Origin: Miltoncostaea sp963770865
GTDB taxonomy: Bacteria > Actinomycetota > Thermoleophilia > Miltoncostaeales > Miltoncostaeaceae
Length of the DNA: 64,000 nucleotides
Reading direction: 5' to 3'
NCBI GenBank assembly: GCA_963770865.1
Contig: CAVYRD010000017.1
Span: 1-64,000, forward strand
Shown here: in pieces, positions 43,197-52,426 of the stretch
How the letters are laid out: each line of letters starts with the position of its first letter
Position numbering within the stretch: the first letter of the stretch is position 1
Translations under genes and position numbers: made by a program
The notes under the pieces: generated by a model
Told to the model about the DNA's origin: nothing
What the model saw: only the letters and a program-made list of their open reading frames with translations
The model's database searches: none

Positions 43197-44542
43197 CCGG
43201 CGAGGATGACCTCGAGCACCTCGTCGCGGCGACGCTCCATGTCGGCCTCGGAGACCAGGGACTCGAGGTTGAGCCGGAGCAGGGGCTCGGTGTTGGAGGA
43301 GCGCACGTTGAAGTGCCAGTCGTCGTACTCGACCGACAGGCCGTCGATCTCGCTCTGGCGCCCGTCGGCGTAGCGCTCGCGGATGCGCTGGATGGCGGCC
43401 GGGGCGTCCTCGACGGTGGAGTTGATCTCGCCCGAGATGTGGTACCGCTCGCGGAACTCGGCGATCATCTCCGACAGCTTGCGGCCGGTCTGGGCGACCA
43501 TCTCGAGCACGAGGAGCGCCGGCACCAGACCGGTGTCGGCGAACGAGAAGTCCTTGAAGTAGTAGTGGCCGCTGACCTCGCCGGCGAAGACGGCGTCCAC
43601 CTCGCGCATGCGGCGCTTGATGAAGGCGTGGCCCACGCGGTGCATGTCGGCGGTGCCGCCGGCGGCCTCCACCGCGTCGCGCACGGCCCACGAGGCGCGC
43701 AGGTCGTAGACGACGGTGGCCGGGCCGGTGCGCCCCAGCAGGTGGCGGGCGAGGAGCGCCGTGAGGAAGTCGCCCGGGACGAACTCGCCGGTGTCGTCGA
43801 TGAAGAAGCAGCGGTCGGCGTCGCCGTCGAACGCGATGCCGAGGTCGGCCTTCTCCTCGCGCACCTTGGCCATGATGAACTCGCGGTTCTCCGGCAGGAG
43901 CGGGTTGGGCTCGTGGTTGGGGAAGCGGCCGTCGGGGTCGAGGAAGAACGGCACCGCGTCGATGTCGAGCCGCTCGATGACCGGCGGGAGGTAGAGCCCG
44001 GACATGCCGTTGGCCGCGTCGAAGACGACGCGCAGCCCGTGCACCACCGAGGGGTCGATGAACTCCATGCAGCGGTCGACGAAGCGGCCGAGCAGGCCGT
44101 CGTCGGTCGACCGCGCGCCCGGCGACGCGGCGCGCGGCGGCCCCGCCTGGGCGATGCGGCCCACCTCGCCGATGCCGGCGTCGCCCGAGAGCGGCACCGC
44201 GCCGGCGGTGACCATCTTGGCGCCGGTGTACTGCGGCGGGTTGTGGCTGGCGGTGATGCAGGCGCCGGCGTCGTAGCCGCCCTCGGCGACCGCGAAGTAG
44301 AGCATCTCGGTGGCGCAGAGCCCCAGCTCGGTCACGTCGGCGCCCGCCGACAGGGCGCCCTGGGTGAAGGCGGCCGCCATCGAGGGCGAGGAGAGGCGCA
44401 CGTCGTGACCGACCGCGATGCGCTTCGCCCCGGTGACCGCGATGAAGGCCGCGCCGACCGCCTCGGCGCCCTCCTCGTCGATCTCGCCGGGGTAGACCCC
44501 CCGGACGTCGTAGGCCTTGAAGACGCTGGGGTCGATGGTCAT
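43193..44542 (-). CDS. manB: Phosphomannomutase/phosphoglucomutase
   Basis: This 449-residue alpha-D-phosphohexomutase moves phosphate between C6 and C1 of mannose or glucose, feeding GDP-mannose and cell-wall sugars. It has the start FKAYDVRGVYPGEID, the active-site serine loop ITASHNPPQYTGAK (~105), metal loop IAFDGDADRCFF (~250), sugar loop FAGEVSGHYYF (~335) and phosphate loop VRSSNTEPLLRLNLE (~420). All four sites are complete. Its ATG overlaps the stop of the HIT gene (ATGA) and its stop overlaps the ABC ATPase start, so all belong to the operon from corA. Confidence 0.92.
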   Translation of the reverse strand: MTIDPSVFKAYDVRGVYPGEIDEEGAEAVGAAFIAVTGAKRIAVGHDVRLSSPSMAAAFTQGALSAGADVTELGLCATEMLYFAVAEGGYDAGACITASHNPPQYTGAKMVTAGAVPLSGDAGIGEVGRIAQAGPPRAASPGARSTDDGLLGRFVDRCMEFIDPSVVHGLRVVFDAANGMSGLYLPPVIERLDIDAVPFFLDPDGRFPNHEPNPLLPENREFIMAKVREEKADLGIAFDGDADRCFFIDDTGEFVPGDFLTALLARHLLGRTGPATVVYDLRASWAVRDAVEAAGGTADMHRVGHAFIKRRMREVDAVFAGEVSGHYYFKDFSFADTGLVPALLVLEMVAQTGRKLSEMIAEFRERYHISGEINSTVEDAPAAIQRIRERYADGRQSEIDGLSVEYDDWHFNVRSSNTEPLLRLNLESLVSEADMERRRDEVLEVILAG

Positions 44543-45024
44543 TCGGCGAATCCCGGTCGCAGGAGTTGGTAGGTCTCGTCCAGGTGCTGCGGCATCACGC
44601 GCACGTCGCCGAGGGCCGGCATGAAGTTGGTGTCGCCGATCCAGCGCGGCAGCAGGTGCATGTGGACGTGGTCCGCGATCCCCGCGCCGGCGGCGCGGCC
44701 CTGGTTGATGCCCAGGTTGAAGCCCTGGGGGCGCATCGCCTCGGTGAGGACGGCCTGGGAGCGCTGCGCCAGGCCCATCATCTCGGTGAGCGTCTCCTCG
44801 TCCAGCCCCGCGATGCTGTCGACGTGGGCGTAGGGGACCACCATCAGGTGCCCGTTGTTGTACGGGTAGAGGTTCATGATCACGAACGCGCGGGCGCCAC
44901 GGTACAGGATGTAGGTGCGCTCATCGTCGTCCTGCGCGGGCAGGCTGCAGAACACGCACGACGGCCCCTCGAAGCCGTGCTCCTTCTCCGCGGAGACGTA
45001 CGACATGCGCCACGGCGACCACAT
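44539..45024 (-). CDS. HIT-family nucleotide hydrolase (Ap4A phosphorylase type)
   Basis: This 161-residue protein has MWSPWRMSYVSAEKEHG at the N-terminus, a CVFCSLP pair, NLYPYNNGHLMVVPYAHV and the catalytic histidine triad DHVHMHLLPRWIGDTNFMPALG. The WSPWRM start and PRW.GD.NF region match the actinobacterial diadenosine tetraphosphate phosphorylases (Rv2613c type). ATG 45024 is preferred over an upstream in-frame start because WSPWRM is the conserved beginning. It overlaps manB and follows corA by 35 bp. Cleavage of Ap4A would remove a stress nucleotide. Confidence 0.88.
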   Translation of the reverse strand: MWSPWRMSYVSAEKEHGFEGPSCVFCSLPAQDDDERTYILYRGARAFVIMNLYPYNNGHLMVVPYAHVDSIAGLDEETLTEMMGLAQRSQAVLTEAMRPQGFNLGINQGRAAGAGIADHVHMHLLPRWIGDTNFMPALGDVRVMPQHLDETYQLLRPGFAE

Positions 45025-45059
45025 GATGTCGGGCCCCCGCTCCGGGGGGCCGGGGGCGC

Positions 45060-46064
45060 CTACAGCCACCGCTTGTGCCGGAACCAGACGAGGAGCCCGG
45101 CCGCGACGCCCAGCATCAGGGCGAGGGGGAAGAGGAACGAGATGACGCCGTGCTGGGCCAGCGGCAGCGTCTTGGTGTTCATCCCGTAGACGCCGGTGAT
45201 GAGCGTCATCGGCAGCATCACGGCCGACAGGATCGTGAGCAGGCGGATGATGTCGTTCAGCTTGTGCGTGATCACGGACTCGTTGGTGGCCTCGAGCGCC
45301 TCGGCCACCTCCTTGTAGTTCTCCAGGAGGTCCCAGATCCGCTCGCTCTTGTTGACGATGTCGTCGAAGTAGATCTCCAGGTCCTGCGGGGCGTAGCGCT
45401 GGTTGCTGCGCTCGAGCAGGCGCAGCGTGGGCCGCTGCGGCTTCACGATCTTGCGGTAGTTGATGATCTCCTGCTTGATGTTCGAGATGTCGCGCACCAG
45501 GTCGTCGCTCTCGCCCTCGAACAGCGCGTCCTCGATGGAGTCGAGCTTGAACCCGATCTTGTCCAGGATCGGGAAGCAGTAGTCGTACATCGTGTCGACG
45601 ATCTCGTAGAGCAGGTAGCCCGAGCCCTTGCTCATGTACTGCTCGCGGGCGGCCTCGCTGCGCTCGCAGCGCGACCAGAGCGCGCTCAGGGGCTTGAGCG
45701 GCTCGTTGGGAAGCGTGATCACCAGGTCGTCGGCCACGAACACGTTCAGCTCGGTGGCCTGCAGCCGTCCCGTGCGCTTGTCGAAGCGCGGGAAGTGCAG
45801 GACGATGAACAGGTAGTCCGCGTACTCGTCGATCTTGGCGCGCTGGCGCCGGCGGGAGAGGACGTCCTCGAGGTCCAGCGGGTGGAACTCGTAGTGCTCG
45901 GCCAGCCAGGCCGTCTCGATCTCGGTGGGCGCCTCGATGTTCAGCCAGGTGAGCCCGGACGACTCCAGGCGCTGGATGTCCGGCCGCGCGCGCTCAGCGT
46001 CGGATGCGCCCGCGGGCCCCGTCCCGCGCCCCTGGCCTCGGCGGATCTTCGGAAGGTTCGCCAT
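45060..46064 (-). CDS. corA: CorA-family magnesium/cobalt transporter
   Basis: This 334-residue protein has the CorA layout: a cytoplasmic N-terminal domain with HPLDLEDVLSRRRQRAKID and EYADYLFIVLHFPRF, a long stalk helix (IKQEIINYRKIVKPQR, then a stretch of repeated charged heptads), then two C-terminal membrane helices. The selectivity motif GMN is in ITGVYGMNTKTLPLA (~297), and the tail is basic (RHKRWL). The first ~35 residues are poorly conserved. It probably heads the corA-HIT-manB-ABC operon. A 7-bp hairpin lies about 70 bp upstream. Confidence 0.95.
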   Translation of the reverse strand: MANLPKIRRGQGRGTGPAGASDAERARPDIQRLESSGLTWLNIEAPTEIETAWLAEHYEFHPLDLEDVLSRRRQRAKIDEYADYLFIVLHFPRFDKRTGRLQATELNVFVADDLVITLPNEPLKPLSALWSRCERSEAAREQYMSKGSGYLLYEIVDTMYDYCFPILDKIGFKLDSIEDALFEGESDDLVRDISNIKQEIINYRKIVKPQRPTLRLLERSNQRYAPQDLEIYFDDIVNKSERIWDLLENYKEVAEALEATNESVITHKLNDIIRLLTILSAVMLPMTLITGVYGMNTKTLPLAQHGVISFLFPLALMLGVAAGLLVWFRHKRWL

Positions 46065-46134
46065 CGTCCGCCCGTGCGGTGAGGGGTGAGATGAGGGGGC
46101 TGATCGGGTTCACGATGTGAGTCTGGCACACGCG

Positions 46135-46156
46135 GTGCGGCTTACCCAGGCCGCAC
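46135..46156. other. 7-bp hairpin between the response regulator and corA
   Basis: GTGCGGC and GCCGCAC pair around an eight-base loop. On the reverse strand it lies after the response-regulator stop (46291) and before corA, so it could end the regulator's transcript. There is no T-run. Confidence 0.35.
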
Positions 46157-46290
46157 GACCGCCGCCGGGCCGCTCAGGGGCCGGGACGGGCCCGCGTCTC
46201 GTGCAGAACCAACTCGGCCACGACCCGCCGGGCGCGTAGCGCGGGGGCGGTGCGGGCGCCGGGCCCCTGCGGGGCTCGGCGCGGGGGCTG

Positions 46291-46983
46291 CTACTCGATC
46301 ATCCCGTTGCGGTAGGCGAAGCGGGTCGCCTCGGTGCGGTTGCCGACGCCGAGCTTGCGGTAGATGTTCGACAGGTGGAACTTCACCGTCTGCTCGGTGA
46401 CGTAGAGCTTGCTGGCGATGTCGAGGTTCGAGAGCCCCTCGGCCACCAGGCGCAGGATCGACAGCTCGCGGTCGGTGAGGCCGCCCGGATGCCCGCCGCC
46501 GGAGCCGGAGGGGGCGGTGCCGCCCTCGCCGCCGCGCCCGCGCGGGTGGTAGACCGTGCCCTCGACCACCTGGCGGATGGTGGACGGCAGGTCGAGCGGG
46601 TTGATCGACTTGACCACGTATCCCGAAGCGCCCTGGTGGAGCGCCTGGTCGATGTGCTCGGAGTCCTCGAACATCGACAGGATGATGATCTTGAGGTCCG
46701 GGTAGTCCTTGCGCAGGGCGGCGAGCGTGCTCAGGCCGTCGCCCTTGGGCATGCGCAGGTCCAGGATCACGACGTCCGGACGCACCCGGGGGACGAGGGT
46801 CAGCATCTCCTCGCCGCTCATCGCCTCGCCCACGACCTTGATGTCCGGCGCGGTCTCGAGCGCGCGCTTGATGCCGTCGAGCATCAGACGGTGGTCGTCC
46901 GCGATCGCTACGCGGAGGGGTGTCTTGGTCGGGGAGACGGGTTCGGGCACGTGAGTGGTCGCCACGGGAGTGGGTATCGGCAT
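46291..46983 (-). CDS. NarL/LuxR-family response regulator
   Basis: This 230-residue protein has a receiver domain with acidic pair ADDHRLMLDGI, phosphorylated aspartate VVILDLRMPKGDG, switch residue ILSMFEDSEH and lysine VVKSINP, then a glycine-rich linker (~150-172) and a LuxR helix-turn-helix (LTDRELSILRLVAEGLSNLDIASKL, given as LTDRELSILRLVAEG, then VTEQTVKFHLSNIYRKLGV). ATG 46983 is chosen because AAGGAG lies upstream. The NarL-type sensor kinase encoded 700 bp away on the other strand is its likely partner. Confidence 0.92.
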   Translation of the reverse strand: MPIPTPVATTHVPEPVSPTKTPLRVAIADDHRLMLDGIKRALETAPDIKVVGEAMSGEEMLTLVPRVRPDVVILDLRMPKGDGLSTLAALRKDYPDLKIIILSMFEDSEHIDQALHQGASGYVVKSINPLDLPSTIRQVVEGTVYHPRGRGGEGGTAPSGSGGGHPGGLTDRELSILRLVAEGLSNLDIASKLYVTEQTVKFHLSNIYRKLGVGNRTEATRFAYRNGMIE

Positions 46984-47089
46984 CGCCGGCCCGCTCCTTG
47001 AGGGGAGTTCGCGGCACACTAACGCGTCTCCTGCCCTCGAACCACCGCGATCGTGGCTCTCACGCCGCCGATCCGCGCCCTCGCTGGGC

Positions 47090-47467
47090 TCAAGCGGTCC
47101 CCGGGACGGGGCCGTAGCGCTTGATCGCGTCCACGATCTCGCGTGCGGGGCCGCCCTTGACCAGGTACTCGGTCGCGCCTCCGGCGAGGCCGGCGGCGAT
47201 CTCCTGCTCCTTGTCGCCGACCGAGAGCATGAGCACGGTCACGTCCGGGTGCTGAGCCTTCAGGGCGTATGTCGCCTCGAGGCCGTCGAGGCCCGGCATC
47301 GAAACGTCCATGAGGACGACGTCCGGGTGGTACGACTCGGCCATGTCGAGCGCCTCGACGCCGTCGGAGGCCTCGGCCACCACGACGATGTCCGGATCGC
47401 GCTCCAGCAGTTGACGCAGGACTCCGCGGAATCGCGCGTTGTCATCGGCCAGAAGCACACGAACCAA
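47090..47467 (-). CDS. Stand-alone receiver-domain response regulator
   Basis: This 125-residue protein is a lone receiver: VRVLLADDNARFRGVL, VVLMDVSMPGLDG with the phosphorylated aspartate, VLMLSVGDKEQEI and YLVKGGPAREIVDAI with the conserved lysine. There is no output domain, so it would act by protein contact or as a phosphate sink. TTG 47467 is the start, with GAGGGAGGG upstream. It is divergent from the histidine kinase gene at 47651 and precedes the NarL regulator on the same strand by about 107 bp. Confidence 0.88.
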   Translation of the reverse strand: MVRVLLADDNARFRGVLRQLLERDPDIVVVAEASDGVEALDMAESYHPDVVLMDVSMPGLDGLEATYALKAQHPDVTVLMLSVGDKEQEIAAGLAGGATEYLVKGGPAREIVDAIKRYGPVPGTA

Positions 47468-47637
47468 CGGGGCCGACCCTCCCTCTGCAACCGGTGGACA
47501 CGGGAGCGCTTATCGCTCCGATGTGGGGAACCCTACGCCCCGGCATGTGCCGGGTCGCCTAGACGCCTTGGTAGTTCGGAGCATCAGGAGGTATAGGCGA
47601 TTGTTTCCCGCAGCGCGAGCCCCGAACGGGGGATCGG

Positions 47638-47643
47638 TACGAT
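47638..47643 (+). promoter_or_regulatory. -10 box of the probably leaderless kinase transcript
   Basis: TACGAT lies seven bases before ATG 47651. This spacing decides between the two nearby ATGs, since the earlier one (47642) lies inside the box. Confidence 0.5.
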
Positions 47644-47650
47644 GGTCGCA

Positions 47651-48859
47651 ATGCCCGCCGCCGCCGACCCCTCGCTGACCGACGCGGTCGCGGCCCTCGT
47701 CGCCGTGACCTCGTGCGAGGCCGATCCGTCGCGCGGCGACGCGGCCGTCGCGGAGCTGGCGGAGGCCGTCCGCGCCGCCGCGCCGGCCACCGTCGTGGCC
47801 GTCTGGACCCACGACCCGCGCGAGACGGAGGGGCGCATGGTGACGGCCCTCGGCGTTCCCGAGGAGGGCCTGCCGGGGCTCATCGCCGCCGTCGAGGCGC
47901 CCGGCGCGGAGGAGGAGCGCGAGCTCGGCCCTCCCGCGGACGACCCCGTCGCGGCGGCGACGGCCGCGCTGGGGGCGCCGCGCGGCGTGGCGATCCCCGT
48001 CGCGCCGCTCTCGCGCGGCCTGGTGGTCGTGGCCGGCCCGGAGCCCGCGCTCCACGACGACCTGCGCCGCCACGCCGTGCGCGCGGGGGCGCTGCGCATC
48101 GGGCGGGTGCTCGACGCGATCCGCATGCGCGACAACCTGGAGCGGGCGATGGCCCAGATCCTCGCCACCGACGAGCGGATGCTGGGGCGCATGGGCCTCG
48201 ACATCCACGACGGGCCCACCCAGCAGCTCTCGGTCGCCCTGCTCGAGGTGCAGCTGCTCGAGGCCGACCTGGCCGACGCCGAGGACGGCGCCCTCCCGGC
48301 GCCGGAGACGCTGCGGCCGTCGCTCGCGCGCATCTACGAGACGGTGGGCGGCGCGCTGCACGAGATGCGCGAGCTGATCGGCCACCTGCGCCCGGCCCAG
48401 TTCGAGGACCGGCGGCTCCACGACATCCTCCAGGACGCGGTCACGGCCTTCGAGGCCCGCGCCGACTGCGGCGTCACCGCCGAGTGGGTGGGGGAGTTCC
48501 CGGTGAACGGGGTCTCGATCACCCAGCGCATCACCCTCTATCGCATCCTCCAGGAGACGCTGACCAACGCCCAGCGCCACGGCCGCGCCGAGAACGTGTC
48601 GGTGCGCGCGACCGAGGACGACGCCGGCGTCACGCTCGAGGTGACCGACGACGGCGCCGGCTTCGACCCGGTGGCCGTGCAGCGGCGCCGGCCCGGGATG
48701 CCGCTCGCGCGTTTCGGCCTCTACGGCATGCGCGACCGCGCGCAGATCCTCGGCGGCTCTTTCGACGTGACGAGCGCGCCCGGCGCGGGTACCACCGTCC
48801 GCGTGTTCCTGCCGCGCTGGGAGGGTCCCGCCCCGGAGGTGCCGGTCGATGTGGCCTGA
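47651..48859 (+). CDS. NarL-type sensor histidine kinase (HisKA_3/HATPase)
   Basis: This 402-residue protein has an N-terminal GAF-like sensor region (~1-165) without membrane helices, the HisKA_3 dimerisation helix with the phosphorylated histidine in MGLDIHDGPTQQLSVALL (~180), and an ATPase domain with N box RILQETLTNAQRHGRA, G1 VTDDGAGFDP and G2 FGLYGMRDRAQILGG. It is therefore a soluble sensor. ATG 47651 fits a TACGAT box seven bases upstream. Likely partners are the two regulators encoded upstream on the other strand. Its end overlaps trpF by 11 bases. Confidence 0.9.
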   Translation: MPAAADPSLTDAVAALVAVTSCEADPSRGDAAVAELAEAVRAAAPATVVAVWTHDPRETEGRMVTALGVPEEGLPGLIAAVEAPGAEEERELGPPADDPVAAATAALGAPRGVAIPVAPLSRGLVVVAGPEPALHDDLRRHAVRAGALRIGRVLDAIRMRDNLERAMAQILATDERMLGRMGLDIHDGPTQQLSVALLEVQLLEADLADAEDGALPAPETLRPSLARIYETVGGALHEMRELIGHLRPAQFEDRRLHDILQDAVTAFEARADCGVTAEWVGEFPVNGVSITQRITLYRILQETLTNAQRHGRAENVSVRATEDDAGVTLEVTDDGAGFDPVAVQRRRPGMPLARFGLYGMRDRAQILGGSFDVTSAPGAGTTVRVFLPRWEGPAPEVPVDVA

Positions 48860-49492
48860 GGGCGCCGTCCCGGCCGTGAAGGTGTGCGGCCTCACGACCC
48901 CCGGCGACGCGCGCGCCGTCGCGGCCCTGGGCGTCTGGGGGATCGGCGTCGTCTTCGCTGCGGGCAGCCCGCGCCGCGTGGACGCCGCGACCGCGGCGGC
49001 CGTGCTGGCCGAGGTCCCGGCCGGGATCGCGCGGGTGGGCGTCTTCGTCGGCGCCACGGCGGACGAGATGGCCGCGACCGCACGGACGGCGGGGCTGACG
49101 CACCTGCAGGTGCACGGTGACGCCGACCCGGACGAGGCCCGCCGGGCGAGCGGCCTGCCGGTGATCCAGGGCATCGCGGTCGACGGGCCGGAGGCGGTCG
49201 AGCGGGCGCGGGCGAGCGCGGCGGACCTGGTGCTGCTCGACGCCGCGGTGGCCGGGCTGCACGGCGGGACCGGGACGACCTTCGACTGGTCGCTGATCGA
49301 GGGCGACGCCCTCGGCCGGCCCTTCGCGCTGGCCGGCGGCCTGCGCCCCTCCAACGTGGCCGACGCGCTGCGGCGCCTCAGCCCGGCGATCGTGGACGTC
49401 TCGAGCGGCGTCGAGTCGTCGCCGGGCCGCAAGGACGCCGAGCGGGTGCGCGCCTTCGTGGACGCGGTGGCCGGCGCGGCGCGGGCGACGGC

Positions 49493-49496
<4 letters not shown>
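48849..49496 (+). CDS. trpF: Phosphoribosylanthranilate isomerase
   Basis: TrpF isomerises phosphoribosylanthranilate in tryptophan synthesis. The 215-residue barrel has VKVCGLTTPGDARAV (catalytic cysteine), GVVFAAGSPRRV, RVGVFVGATADE, LTHLQVHGD, LLLDAAVAGLHGGTGTTFDW (catalytic aspartate) and LAGGLRPSNVADAL. ATG 48849 overlaps the kinase gene; a GTG at about 48876 would start exactly at VKVCG and is an alternative. It heads a trpF-trpB-trpA set with overlapping junctions. trpE, trpG, trpD and trpC are not in the window. Confidence 0.93.
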
Positions 49497-50692
<1,196 letters not shown>

Positions 50693-50700
<8 letters not shown>

Positions 50701-51526
50701 CGCGGCGGCGACCAGCGAGGGCGGCCGGCGCATCCGGGCGGCGTTCGCGGACGCCGGCCGGCCGCTGTTCATGCCCTACGTGATGGGCGGCTTCCCCGAC
50801 CTCGAGCAGAGCGCCGCCCACGCGCGCGCCTGCGCCCGCCACGCCGACCTGATCGAGCTCGGCATCCCGTTCTCGGACCCGCTCGCCGACGGGCCCACGA
50901 TCCAGTCCGCCGGGCAGCGGGCGCTCGAGCGCGGCACCCGCCCGGAGGACGTGATCGCGATCGCCGAGGAGGTGCGCGGCGGGCCGCCCGTGGTGCTGAT
51001 GACCTACGTGAACATCGTGCTGGCCGCCGGCCCGCGCGCGTTCATGGAGCGCGCCGCGCGCGCCGGGGTGGCCGGCGTGATCCTGCCGGACCTGCCGATC
51101 GACGAGGGCGAGGACATCCGCGTCCAGGCCCGCCGGGCCGGCGTGTCGGTGACGCCCCTCGCCGCGCCGACGACCGGCGACCGGCGCCTGGAGGCGATCG
51201 GCGCCCGGGCCGACGGCTTCGTCTACTGCGTCGCGGTGACCGGCGTGACCGGCGGCGAGGTGCAGGTGGACGATGAGCTGCGCGGGTTCCTGTCGCGGGC
51301 GCGGGAGCGGATCGCGGCGCCGCTCGCGGTGGGCTTCGGCATCCGCACGCCGGAGCAGGTGACCGCCATCGGCGAGATCGCCGACGGGGTGATCGTGGCG
51401 AGCGAGCTGATCCGCCGCATCGAGGCCGCCGACGGGCCGGCCGCGGCCGAGCGCGAGGTCGAGGACTTCTGCGCCGGCGCCGTGGAGGCCCTGCGGCGCC
51501 TGGCCCCCGCGCGCCCCGGGGCCTGA
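50693..51526 (+). CDS. trpA: Tryptophan synthase alpha chain
   Basis: TrpA cleaves indole-3-glycerol phosphate and passes indole to TrpB. The 277-residue barrel has FMPYVMGGFPDLEQS, the catalytic glutamate in LIELGIPFSDPLADGPTIQ with the catalytic aspartate in the same loop, VVLMTYVNIVL, GVILPDLPIDE and VGFGIRTPEQV. ATG 50693 overlaps the trpB stop by eight bases. It ends the trp set. The final ~25 residues are alanine-rich and poorly conserved. Confidence 0.94.
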
Positions 51527-51570
51527 CGCTGGCCGCCGCGCTCCACGCGACGCCGCCCACGGCGCCCCCG

Positions 51571-52230
51571 GTGGTCTGGGTCCAGGCCGGCCACGAGGGC
51601 CCGCGCGAGCCCGGCTACACCGCCCAGACCGGCGCCGGCGACGGTCCCTTCGGCAACGAGGTCGGCTTCACCACCCGGCTCGCCGCGCGCGTCGTCGCGC
51701 GCCTGCGCGGCGCCGGCGTGGACGCCCGTCGCACGCCCGGCAGGGTGACGCCCCTCGGCGCGCGCGGCGCCGTCTTCATCAGCCTCCACCACGACGCCGC
51801 GGGCGGGCGCGCCGGCGTCGGCCGGGCGGTCACCGGGGGCGGGGAGAACTGGTACCACGGCGAGGGCTACGGCACGCCGAGCCCGACGCCCTACTCCGAC
51901 AGCGCGCCCCACCGAAAGGCCACCACGGTCTCGGCGCCGGTCGCCCGGCGCTCGCTCGACCTTGCCACGCGGCTGGCCGCGACCTTCGGAGCCATCCACA
52001 CGGCGGCCAACGGCGCCCACGGCGCGTTCGGCGGCGTGGAGCCGCGCGACGGCAACGTGCGGATGAACCACTTCTACGGCTACTACCGGACGCGGGCCGG
52101 CGCGCGCGTGCTGCTCGAGGCCGGCGCCCCCGGGGTGGACGACGCCTTCCTGCGCAGGGTCGATCCGATCGCGGCCGCGGTGTCGAAGGCGGTCACGGGC
52201 TACCTGCGCGGCCGCGGCCTGCTGCGCTGA
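51571..52230 (+). CDS. N-acetylmuramoyl-L-alanine amidase-like protein (Amidase_3 type)
   Basis: This ~219-residue protein resembles zinc amidases that trim peptidoglycan. It has VWVQAGHEGPREPG (first zinc histidine), GPFGNEVGFTTRLAARVVARL (zinc glutamate), FISLHHDAA (zinc histidine) and, late, VLLEAGAPGVDDAFLRRVD (catalytic glutamate). GTG 51571 begins at the conserved strand, and no signal peptide is visible. The frame stays open upstream almost to the trpA stop (LTLAAALHATPP), so a start there with a rare codon is possible. The Amidase_3 call is moderately sure. Confidence 0.7.
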   Translation: MVWVQAGHEGPREPGYTAQTGAGDGPFGNEVGFTTRLAARVVARLRGAGVDARRTPGRVTPLGARGAVFISLHHDAAGGRAGVGRAVTGGGENWYHGEGYGTPSPTPYSDSAPHRKATTVSAPVARRSLDLATRLAATFGAIHTAANGAHGAFGGVEPRDGNVRMNHFYGYYRTRAGARVLLEAGAPGVDDAFLRRVDPIAAAVSKAVTGYLRGRGLLR

Positions 52231-52426
52231 GAAGGCCTTTCAGGATGAACCGCGTCCGGCCTGCCGCGAGAATCGCTCGCGAGGCAAGGACGCCGGCGAG
52301 CATCCAGACGGCGAGCGCCATCGGCGTGACCGCCTCGACGGCCATCGGCAGCGTCACGACCCACCCGGTGCGGCGCTGGTGCTCGGCGACGCCCTCCGCG
52401 TCGAGGTGCGCGAGCAGGGCGCGCCG

